DNA of 64,000 bases from JAAEPI01 sp965212145 (GTDB lineage: Bacteria > Bacteroidota > Bacteroidia > Cytophagales > Cyclobacteriaceae), in assembly GCA_965212145.1 (NCBI GenBank), contig CBDBUY010000009.1, forward strand, positions 682,001 to 746,000, in the 5' to 3' direction. Positions 26,965 through 33,068 of the stretch are shown here, piece by piece. The notes below the pieces were generated by a model. The model had not been told where the DNA came from. It did not search any database and saw only the letters and a list, made by a program, of their open reading frames with translations. The position numbers and the translations under genes are program-made. Every line of letters starts with the position of its first letter. Position 1 is the first letter of the stretch.

Positions 26965-27549
26965 ATGAAAACTATTCTACCTGCAGCTCTTGCCCTTGTT
27001 TTATTTGCTTGTCAACCAAGCAGTGACCGATTCACACCACTGGTTGATGGTAGGATTGAAGACTTTCAAAAACTAGGTGTCGAGCCTGTACAGATAGATG
27101 AAAATGTGGATTTGTATTTATATCAAAACGATCATAATGTCTGGTTGGCGTACACTTACCCTGATGGGAGTTATGGGACGTGTGACTTATACCTTTCAAC
27201 AGAAAAGCTAGAAGAACCAGTTAACCTCCATGTGTCTGCACAGTTAGGGCAGTGGCCGGCGAATTCTCCTGAAATGGCTCCTGATGTCCCGAACAGTGAT
27301 CAGTGGTGGAATCATGATGGGTGGTATGCCAATGAAATTTGGCCAAATGGATTTGTGATGATGGACGGTTTGAGGGAAATGAATTTTAAGAACGCTACGG
27401 CCCGAGAATTTCAGTTTACAAAGGAAAAATTCGGGCGTGGTACATGGAAGATGAGATTTGACATCCGAGCAATTAAGACCACCGATGGCATGAAATCGAT
27501 TAGGTACCCATTAGATAGCGCTGAATTTTTTACATATGATGTGTTTTGA
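26965..27549 (+). CDS. lipoprotein of unknown function
   Basis: 194 residues from ATG 26965, chosen because the lipoprotein signal MKTILPAALALVLFACQ starts there; the frame is open from 26902. The mature part is rich in Trp and Asp (SDQWWNHDGWYANEIWPNG) and has a TWKMRFDIRAI strand, suggesting a beta-sandwich of carbohydrate-binding type. That is an impression, not a family match. Confidence 0.6.
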   Translation: MKTILPAALALVLFACQPSSDRFTPLVDGRIEDFQKLGVEPVQIDENVDLYLYQNDHNVWLAYTYPDGSYGTCDLYLSTEKLEEPVNLHVSAQLGQWPANSPEMAPDVPNSDQWWNHDGWYANEIWPNGFVMMDGLREMNFKNATAREFQFTKEKFGRGTWKMRFDIRAIKTTDGMKSIRYPLDSAEFFTYDVF

Positions 27550-27564
27550 TTGAGTAAAAAGGCA

Positions 27565-28125
27565 CTATGGACCAGTGTTTACTGACTCTGATTCTCTCTT
27601 CCAGAGAATGTAGGTATTCAAAACGAGGCTGACGAAAATCAAACCGTAAATAACGAAGAGCGGCCTTCCAACTATCTCCCTGAACGTGTCATAGGCAGCC
27701 ACATTGTAGAATTGACACAGGTTGTGAGCAGTAGCCAAAAGACTAGCAAAGATCACTACTCGTATTAGGATATAGCCCGAGTGCGCGATCAGGACTTCTT
27801 TGTTTTTTGGTGTACGGTAGAATACCTGGAGGAATTTGCCCTTCTCATTGAAGTATAGTTCTGAGATAAAGTCAGTCAGTTTATTGGAAGTAAACTCCAG
27901 CGAAGGAGTTCTGTATCTAAACGAATAACGATAAAAAGCCCACAGAATGAGAACTGTGATCGCAACGTTGGAAATGACTAACCCGTTCCAACCAAATCCC
28001 AAAACGCCAACCAGTGGATTGGTTTCGTCTCCGGGAGCATCAGAGAACCATAGACTTGTGGAGTACATGTCGCAACCTCTACTGAAAATGAGCAGGGAAG
28101 AGAAGAGGAAGAATTTGGATTTCAT
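27565..28125 (-). CDS. integral membrane protein of unknown function
   Basis: 186 residues with four transmembrane helices (about 5-20, 42-66, 118-135 and 155-175). The first loop has SDAPGDETNPLVGVLGFGW, reminiscent of DUF5658-like proteins in which an E-NP motif follows the first helix. A soluble segment (about 70-110) lies between helices 2 and 3. The gene is convergent with the lipoprotein gene and preceded by the 57-bp element copy b. Confidence 0.55.
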   Translation of the reverse strand: MKSKFFLFSSLLIFSRGCDMYSTSLWFSDAPGDETNPLVGVLGFGWNGLVISNVAITVLILWAFYRYSFRYRTPSLEFTSNKLTDFISELYFNEKGKFLQVFYRTPKNKEVLIAHSGYILIRVVIFASLLATAHNLCQFYNVAAYDTFREIVGRPLFVIYGLIFVSLVLNTYILWKRESESVNTGP

Positions 28126-28145
28126 AAGCCATTGCTTTCAGTCAA

Positions 28146-28202
28146 GATAAATAAGAGGGGTTTTGAAAAAGGACCTTAGCAGAGTCGTTAACATATTATT
28201 AA
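28146..28202 (+). repeat. 57-bp upstream element, copy b
   Basis: Second copy of the element at 25984-26041. The blocks GATAAATAAGA, GGTTTTGAAAA and GTTAACATATTATTA are near-identical. It begins 20 bases upstream of the start of the minus-strand membrane protein gene. Confidence 0.55.
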
Positions 28203-28225
28203 CCCGGAAGCAAGGGCTGGACTCC

Positions 28226-28258
28226 CCAGTAACGCTGCGCTACACGTGGGGATGGGGG
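28226..28258 (+). repeat. diverged palindromic repeat, family A
   Basis: CCCCAGTAACGCTGCGCTAC followed by ACGTGGGGATGGGG resembles the family A hairpin at 28808-28840, where GTTACGCTGCGCTAAACTTG is followed by CGGGATGGGG. CCCCA and TGGGG flank it and can pair. It marks the left edge of the repeat-rich interval that runs to 30.5 kb. Confidence 0.45.
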
Positions 28259-28290
28259 TATGACATGAAGAGGCACTGACCCTAGGTCAG

Positions 28291-28476
28291 CTACTTTTTA
28301 CCCTGATCTTCTTTGTCTTCCTGTTTTCTTTGCGCGCTCAAGGTCGTGCCTATTCCAGCTCCAATGGCCACACCTACAGCAAGCCACAAGCCCAGCTGAT
28401 CCGTAACAACGCCGACCGCAGTTCCAACACCGATACCTATCGCAATGCCTGCACCTAATTTTTTACCTGTTTTCAT
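28291..28476 (-). CDS. small glycine-zipper protein
   Basis: 61 residues from ATG 28476; upstream codons to 28527 add a basic lysine run and are less likely. Two glycine-rich hydrophobic segments (LGAGIAIGIGVGTAVGVVTD and LAVGVAIGAGIGTTL) form a glycine-zipper hairpin, followed by a charged KQEDKEDQGKK tail. Such proteins insert into membranes; some are toxin-like and many are harmless. No neighbour explains it. Confidence 0.6.
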   Translation of the reverse strand: MKTGKKLGAGIAIGIGVGTAVGVVTDQLGLWLAVGVAIGAGIGTTLSAQRKQEDKEDQGKK

Positions 28477-28612
28477 TTTCTTTTTTTTAGCCAAAAGCCA
28501 TTTGGTCGGTTCGGTTGTGTCGATCAATACCTCCAGCGTGGTAGGGCAATTTAGTGTGCTTTGAGTCGACCATGTTGGGGCGTAAGTTACATTCGTGACA
28601 AATGGATTCCCG

Positions 28613-28665
28613 ACTCACTCGTTCAAGTTACAAACTTGACGGTTTTATCCACAAGTTACGCTGCG
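28613..28665 (+). repeat. 53-bp direct repeat, copy 1
   Basis: Starts ACTCACTCGTTCAAGTTACA and ends CCACAAGTTACGCTGCG. It matches 28769-28821 with only a few differences. The last 20 bases are the left arm of the family A hairpin, but in this copy the right arm (CTAAACTTGCGG) is missing. Confidence 0.75.
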
Positions 28666-28768
28666 AAATGATGTTCTTGTAGACTGGACGAGACAAGGCA
28701 TCTATCCAATTCACCGTAGCGAAGGACACAAAGTAGAGTTTTTCCTGATCTGAGATTTTGTAATTTCT

Positions 28769-28833
28769 ACTCACTCATACAAGTTACAAACTCGACGGTT
28801 TTATCCACAAGTTACGCTGCGCTAAACTTGCGG
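28769..28833 (+). repeat. 53-bp direct repeat copy 2 plus family A hairpin
   Basis: Second copy of the 53-bp repeat. It continues into CAAGTTACGCTGCGCTAAAC and TTGCGG, an imperfect palindrome (CAAGTT with AACTTG) at 28808-28830. Inverted copies of this hairpin occur at 29833-29858 and 30371-30397. Confidence 0.75.
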
Positions 28834-28898
28834 GATGGGGGGGGTGGTTATCCTAGCTTAGATCAGGCAGGTTCTGGTGAGAACATCAGCGGGCAGAG

Positions 28899-28949
28899 GC
28901 ACAAGTCGCGCCACCACACGGGCTAGGCCGGAAGACTTGCGCCAGCGAG
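28899..28949 (+). repeat. palindromic repeat family B, copy 1
   Basis: An element of about 52 bp. The left arm ACAAGTCGCGCC and right arm GGAAGACTTGCGCCAGCGAG are separated by a CACAC-GGCT-GGCC centre. CAAGTC and GACTTG can pair. Four copies lie in the same orientation within 1.6 kb (also at 29666, 29861 and 30468). Confidence 0.75.
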
Positions 28950-29011
28950 AGGAGCAATGGGAATTAATGTATCAATAGCGAGGCAAACATTAACTTTAGA
29001 AAAAATCGTAA

Positions 29012-29566
29012 ATGAACAGAAATCTCGAGGTACAACGCATTGAGTTTATCAATCAAAAATTTCTGGCCACACCATTGGCTGGGTTAATAGTTTGGACCAT
29101 TATTGGAATTGTCGGATTGTTTTTTTCTGATTTTATCGTGATCTGGACCATTTTTATTGGAACCGGAAGCATTGTTTACTTGGGACTTTTTCTATCCAAA
29201 TTCACCGGCGAGCATTTCTTGGATAAGTCAAAACCAAAGAATGAATTTGACACCCTTTTCTTGTATACAGTCGGGCAAGCCGTTTTGGTCTACTCCATTG
29301 CGATACCATTTTTTCTGATCGAGTACACTTCCCTCCCTTTGACTGTAGGGATACTGACCGGATTGATGTGGCTGCCATTTTCCTGGATCATCAAACATTG
29401 GGTGGGGGTTTTTCATGCCATAACAAGAACTGTGTCCATCCTGGCACTTTGGTATTTATTGCCGGAGCATAGATTTACGGCCATACCATTTGCGATTGTG
29501 TTGATATATCTCCTGACCATTTGGATTTTGAGAAGTCGGCAAAACGTCGAGACTCTCGATTCGTGA
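29012..29566 (+). CDS. multi-pass membrane protein of unknown function
   Basis: 184 residues with six predicted transmembrane helices. The soluble start has a QRIEFINQKF motif and helix loops a SKPKNEFDTLF segment. It resembles the DUF7010-type membrane proteins by size and layout, but I cannot confirm the family. It is an isolated gene between repeat clusters. Confidence 0.55.
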   Translation: MNRNLEVQRIEFINQKFLATPLAGLIVWTIIGIVGLFFSDFIVIWTIFIGTGSIVYLGLFLSKFTGEHFLDKSKPKNEFDTLFLYTVGQAVLVYSIAIPFFLIEYTSLPLTVGILTGLMWLPFSWIIKHWVGVFHAITRTVSILALWYLLPEHRFTAIPFAIVLIYLLTIWILRSRQNVETLDS

Positions 29567-29665
29567 GGATAAGAAACGAGGCTCAGGTTCCCAGTGGTCA
29601 TTTCGAGGGAAGCGCAGCGACGATAATTCTGCCGATAACTGATAAGACAGATTTAGTTCAAGTCT

Positions 29666-29720
29666 GGGCACAAGTCACGCCATCACACTGGCTTGGCCGG
29701 AAGACTTGCGCCAGCGAGGG
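29666..29720 (+). repeat. palindromic repeat family B, copy 2
   Basis: GGGCACAAGTCACGCCATCA, then CACTGGCTTGGCCGGAAGAC, then TTGCGCCAGCGAGGG. CAAGTC/GACTTG arms and internal GCCA/TGGC can fold. Confidence 0.75.
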
Positions 29721-29832
29721 GCTTGCCAGCACTATGGGTTCGATGTGTTTTCTGATCCGAAAGCCAGGAGGGAGTTTGTGGAGCCTGATTTGTTATCTTT
29801 TTAGGCTTATAGACTGGAGGCCCCTTCTATGC

Positions 29833-29858
29833 CGCAAGTTTAGCGCAGCGTAACTTGT
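29833..29858 (-). repeat. palindromic repeat family A, inverted copy
   Basis: CCGCAAGTTTAGCGCAGCGT followed by AACTTG is the exact reverse complement of the hairpin core at 28808-28833. It abuts a family B copy 2 bases downstream. Confidence 0.75.
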
Positions 29859-29860
29859 AT

Positions 29861-29913
29861 GGGCACAAGTCGCGCTATCGCACTGGCTTGGCCGGAAGAC
29901 TTGCGCTAGCGAG
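29861..29913 (+). repeat. palindromic repeat family B, copy 3
   Basis: GGGCACAAGTCGCGCTATCG, then CACTGGCTTGGCCGGAAGAC, then TTGCGCTAGCGAG. Paired compensatory-looking changes (GCTA left, TAGC right, versus GCCA and GCCAGC in other copies) suggest that a folded structure is conserved. Confidence 0.75.
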
Positions 29914-29928
29914 ATTTTAGAACCGGTT

Positions 29929-30267
29929 TCATTTTTCGAATACGTAACAAGTTTGTAGGAAACTCGAGCTATTACTATTACTGGAAACTAACTTATATCC
30001 TTTCTCTCTAATGTTATTCAGAGTAGATGCTATTGTTGTCACATTTTTCTTTGAAGTATCTTCCTTTTTTATGTCTAGCGTTTCTAGAGGGAATGTTTCA
30101 AAGTATTCACCGCCATTCGAGATATATATGGCGGAAGGAAACATTCTATTCGATGATTGTTCAATTTGTACATACATGTACTCCGTAGGTTGCGCGTTTG
30201 TAAAGGATGCTATTCCAATAAGAATTGTAATGATTGCTATTGCCAATGCAGTTCTTTTAATATTCAT
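29929..30267 (-). CDS. small secreted protein of unknown function
   Basis: 112 residues. A signal peptide (TALAIAIITILIGIASFTNA) precedes a mature domain starting QPTEYMYVQIEQSS. The end, LNNIREKGYKLVSSNSNSSS...YVFEK, follows the helix then GYKLVSS strand pattern typical of small Bacteroidota proteins that describe a run of 'L..L...GW.LVS'. Its function is unknown. It stands alone, flanked by repeats on both sides. Confidence 0.65.
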   Translation of the reverse strand: MNIKRTALAIAIITILIGIASFTNAQPTEYMYVQIEQSSNRMFPSAIYISNGGEYFETFPLETLDIKKEDTSKKNVTTIASTLNNIREKGYKLVSSNSNSSSFLQTCYVFEK

Positions 30268-30370
30268 GGTGTTTGTTTTTAATTAGTAATGGTCTCTAAC
30301 GTCCAGATATGGCATGTTCCTCTTGCCTTTCAAATATCGTTAAAGTTTCGATTTCAGATTCTCTTCAATG

Positions 30371-30397
30371 CCGCAAGTTTAGCGCAGCGTAACTTGT
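30371..30397 (-). repeat. palindromic repeat family A, second inverted copy
   Basis: CCGCAAGTTTAGCGCAGCGT followed by AACTTGT, identical to the copy at 29833 over the core. It lies in the 264-base spacer 30268-30531, which has no other ORF. Confidence 0.75.
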
Positions 30398-30467
30398 GGT
30401 CATCAATGGAACGAGCTTGAAGCTTGTTATCATTCTATATAATCTGATTTAAATAATCAAATTGTTT

Positions 30468-30524
30468 GGGCACAAGTCGCGCCTTCACACGGGCTTTGGC
30501 AGGAAGACTTGCGCCAGTGAGGGG
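30468..30524 (+). repeat. palindromic repeat family B, copy 4
   Basis: GGGCACAAGTCGCGCCTTCA, then CACGGGCTTTGGCAGGAAGA, then CTTGCGCCAGTGAGGGG. It is slightly more diverged than the other copies and lies immediately downstream of the HEPN-like gene at 30532. Confidence 0.75.
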
Positions 30525-30531
30525 AGGCTCA

Positions 30532-30990
30532 TCAAAATCCCGCATATTTAGATAATCTAGCAACGTCCGTGATGAGTTTTTCAAATGATTCCTTAGTCCA
30601 AAATCTTGGATGACTGTATCCATGTGCAACACTATTTCTATTATTACCTTCATCGGTAATTTTTGATTCGTAATAGTATTCCTTTAGCTCTTCTAGGATG
30701 CTGGTGTACTCAGGGTTCTTTATTTTGTTTTCACTTATTGCAAGGCTAATTAATGACATTCCGACTTTCTTTCTCTTTAAAGTTATACGGTCATTATCTC
30801 CAAACTCAATTGGATATTCACTGGTTGTTGATCGTATTAATTCTTCCAAATAGGAGTAGGCAAATGGAGATAACACTGAATAGGAGTTTGGGAATTTTTT
30901 GTAAACGTCTCGCACCACTCCCCAGTCTGGAACCCAATTCCAGAAATGCGCATATTTCATGATTTCTTCAAAAGAATCATCGATATTCAT
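30532..30990 (-). CDS. hypothetical protein with HEPN-like RNxxxH motif
   Basis: 152 residues, predicted mainly helical. It ends with GNNRNSVAHGYSHPRFWTKE. The RNSVAH segment fits the Rx4-6H motif of HEPN domains, which as RNases cut RNA in many toxin and defence systems; the Asn after Arg is typical. No partner nucleotidyltransferase (MNT) or other defence gene is adjacent. I do not recognise the full-length family. It lies next to a repeat cluster and the sulfur operon, with lower GC than its neighbours. Confidence 0.5.
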   Translation of the reverse strand: MNIDDSFEEIMKYAHFWNWVPDWGVVRDVYKKFPNSYSVLSPFAYSYLEELIRSTTSEYPIEFGDNDRITLKRKKVGMSLISLAISENKIKNPEYTSILEELKEYYYESKITDEGNNRNSVAHGYSHPRFWTKESFEKLITDVARLSKYAGF

Positions 30991-31069
30991 GAGCCTTGGT
31001 CGTAGAGTATATGAAGCATAACATTTATGTAAGCGGAATCCGTTTCCAGACTTTCAAATATAACGTTAT

Positions 31070-31738
31070 TCACCCATGCAGCCCACACTCCGTCTTGGCG
31101 CTCTTTACCCAGCGGCCTTCTCGTCCTTCGCCATGTGTGGTGCAGTGTGTACAGCCAATACTCCCATAGCCCTGGTACATCAGCGGGTGAAGCGGTAGCT
31201 CATAGATCGTGGCATAGGCTTGTACCTCTGCTTCGGTCATGTCTATGTTCGGGTGGAATTTGAGTAGCTCGTCTTTCGGTTCGAACACTCGGAGCTTCGC
31301 GCGGTTCGCGTTTTGGTAGCGCATCAACCCAGAGATCCAGATGTCTTTGTCGTGCTTCAGGTGCTCAGTCGGGCGTACTTTGTTGATGTGGCAACACAGG
31401 TCGGGCTGGTACTTCCAGGACTCGTTTTGTCGCGTAAATCGGTGCTGGTTTTTAGGAGCTTCTACGACCACCACATTCAATCCAAGTTTCTCTACCAACT
31501 CATTCTTGTAGTCCAGCGTCTTCTCGAAGAGGTAGCCTGTATTCGTCAGGTATATCGGGTGATTGGGTGCTACCTGCGAGATTTGGTGGAGCAGGATGGC
31601 GCTGGTGGTGCCAAACGAACTGGTCACCAGAATACGCTCGTGATCGAACGTATCGAAGACCTTCTTCAGCCGCTCAGCTCCCGTGAGTCCGGCGTAAGAG
31701 TCGTTCAGCGATTCGAGTTTAGTTAGTACTGTTTCCAT
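31070..31738 (-). CDS. cysH: adenosine phosphosulfate reductase (CysH family)
   Basis: 222 residues. It reduces APS (or PAPS) to sulfite in assimilatory sulfur metabolism. The PAPS_reduct core starts VTSSFGTTSAILLHQI. Cysteine pairs DLCCHINKV and GCTHCTTHGEGREGRW supply the four ligands of a [4Fe-4S] cluster, which marks the APS-using type, and the C-terminal catalytic ECGLHG is intact. Its start overlaps the siroheme gene by 20 bases. It is the last gene of the operon headed by sulfite reductase. Confidence 0.92.
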   Translation of the reverse strand: METVLTKLESLNDSYAGLTGAERLKKVFDTFDHERILVTSSFGTTSAILLHQISQVAPNHPIYLTNTGYLFEKTLDYKNELVEKLGLNVVVVEAPKNQHRFTRQNESWKYQPDLCCHINKVRPTEHLKHDKDIWISGLMRYQNANRAKLRVFEPKDELLKFHPNIDMTEAEVQAYATIYELPLHPLMYQGYGSIGCTHCTTHGEGREGRWVKSAKTECGLHG

Positions 31739-32306
31739 CTACCAGCGATTTTGTGATGTGATTCAGCTGCTTCACCTTATCCGAGAAATTACCGGATAGG
31801 TTATCTCGGATAATTTTTAGATTACCTAGAAGATCGTTGGTTTCTTCGGGCAGTGCTTCCTCCAGTGCCTGACGAAATCGCTTCGCGAATGTTGGTGACT
31901 GGCCATTCGTGCTGATGCCCAGTTTCAGATCACCACGTTTTACCGTGGAGCCAAGGTAGAAGTCGCACTGATCTGGGGTGTCGGCTACATTCACGATCAC
32001 CTTGTACAGCTTCGCGCGTCCTTTGATCTCGAGGTGCAACTCAGGATCGTCAGTGGAGAGAATGGCTATATCAGCATTTTTTAAATCACGATGACGGTAC
32101 TTTCTCGTATTCAAAATGATGGTTTCCTTGCCTTCTGCCAGTGCACGGATCTCATCCGAGATGTAAGGCGCTACCAGTGTAATGCGGGCGTCAGGATCGT
32201 TTTTCAGCAAGGCTTCCAGTTTTTCCAGCCCTACATTACCACCGCCCACGATGAGCGTGTTGATCTGATCCAGTTTCAGGAAGATGGGAAATAGGTTATT
32301 GCTCAT
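31719..32306 (-). CDS. precorrin-2 dehydrogenase / sirohydrochlorin ferrochelatase
   Basis: 195 residues, equal to the N-terminal half of CysG (Met8p-like). The Rossmann motif LIVGGGNVGLEKLEALL (about 18-34) is followed by VNVADTPDQCDFYLGS and LKLGISTNGQSP, all diagnostic. It oxidises precorrin-2 and inserts iron to make siroheme for the sulfite reductase encoded just upstream. It overlaps the CobA-type gene by 4 bases. Confidence 0.9.
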   Translation of the reverse strand: MSNNLFPIFLKLDQINTLIVGGGNVGLEKLEALLKNDPDARITLVAPYISDEIRALAEGKETIILNTRKYRHRDLKNADIAILSTDDPELHLEIKGRAKLYKVIVNVADTPDQCDFYLGSTVKRGDLKLGISTNGQSPTFAKRFRQALEEALPEETNDLLGNLKIIRDNLSGNFSDKVKQLNHITKSLVDGNSTN

Positions 32307-33064
32307 GCGATTTTTCGTTCGTGTTGGAAAACTTGTTCTTGAATCCAGGCCGCATCCGCTGCGCCTTCCCCGAATACGAGTAGGGCAGGAGCGGCTGGTC
32401 TTTCTTCTTCCTTGATGTTCAAAATTTCATCCACCGTGGAGGCTAGTACTTTGGCATTCGCCAATGAACCATTCGAAATGATGGCCACTGGTAAATTTCC
32501 TCTTCCGGCTTCTTGGTAGGCAGCTACGATTTGGTCGAGTTTGTTGAGACCCATAAAAATGACGGCTGTAGGAGAGTGCTTGGCCGCTCGGTAGACTTCC
32601 TGGCTGATTGTTCCCTCAGAAGTGGTGGCCGTCAATGCGGTGAAGCTTTGATTTACCCCACGAATGGTCAATGGAATGCCGTACAATCCCGGCAGAGTGA
32701 TGCTGCTGATTCCGATTACCACGTCTGTCTCAATGGCGAATTTAGCAGCATGGCTTAGTTCTTCGAATCCTCGTGCAAACACGAAAGGATCGCCACCTTT
32801 CAGCCGAACCACATGTCCGCGGGATAAGGCTTTTTCTACGATCAGCTTGTTGATCGTGTCTTGTGAAACGCTTGCTCTACTGCCTGCTCTTTTCCCGACG
32901 GGAATGTGCTCGGCAGTTGGCGCATATTGCAGCAACACCGGATCAACGAGTGCGTCATAAAGTACCACGTCGGCTTTTTGGAGCGCTTTTACTCCTTTGA
33001 TGGTGATGAGCTCCGGATCTCCCGGGCCGGCACCTACTAAAGTCAATTTTGGATGTTTCGTCAT
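32303..33064 (-). CDS. cobA: uroporphyrinogen-III C-methyltransferase
   Basis: 253 residues. The SAM-dependent methylase starts LTLVGAGPGDPELITIKGVK and contains VVLYDALV, VRLKGGDPFVFARG, GISS and GIPLTIRG motifs of the SUMT family. It converts uroporphyrinogen III to precorrin-2, the first step to siroheme. It lies between sulfite reductase (4 bases away) and precorrin-2 dehydrogenase, so the operon makes the enzyme and its cofactor together. Confidence 0.93.
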   Translation of the reverse strand: MTKHPKLTLVGAGPGDPELITIKGVKALQKADVVLYDALVDPVLLQYAPTAEHIPVGKRAGSRASVSQDTINKLIVEKALSRGHVVRLKGGDPFVFARGFEELSHAAKFAIETDVVIGISSITLPGLYGIPLTIRGVNQSFTALTATTSEGTISQEVYRAAKHSPTAVIFMGLNKLDQIVAAYQEAGRGNLPVAIISNGSLANAKVLASTVDEILNIKEEERPAAPALLVFGEGAADAAWIQEQVFQHERKIA

Positions 33065-33068
33065 GGTC

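Larger units (their letters stand above)
28477..29011. other. gene-free repeat-rich spacer
   Basis: 535 bases without a credible ORF. It holds two direct copies of a 53-bp repeat (28613-28665 and 28769-28821), one family A hairpin (28808-28833) and one family B element (28899-28949). A promoter for the gene at 29012 is likely near 28990, where a TTAACTTTAG box resembles the -7 consensus. Confidence 0.6.
29567..29928. other. gene-free repeat-rich spacer
   Basis: 362 bases with two family B elements (29666-29720, 29861-29913), one inverted family A hairpin (29833-29858) and, near 29599-29627, a GTCATTTCGAGGGAAGCGCA stretch like the dispersed TCATT-CGAG repeats of this phylum. Bases 29722-29802 read as a stop-terminated fragment (YGFDVFSDPKARREFVEPDL) that may be a gene remnant. 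Confidence 0.5.

Noticed and set aside
29521..29853. 110-codon plus-strand ORF spanning the family B repeat
   Set aside because: Begins inside the preceding membrane protein gene in another frame and consists largely of repeat sequence.
28600..30530. CRISPR array
   Set aside because: Repeat copies are irregularly spaced, in two orientations, palindromic and separated by genes; no cas genes are present.
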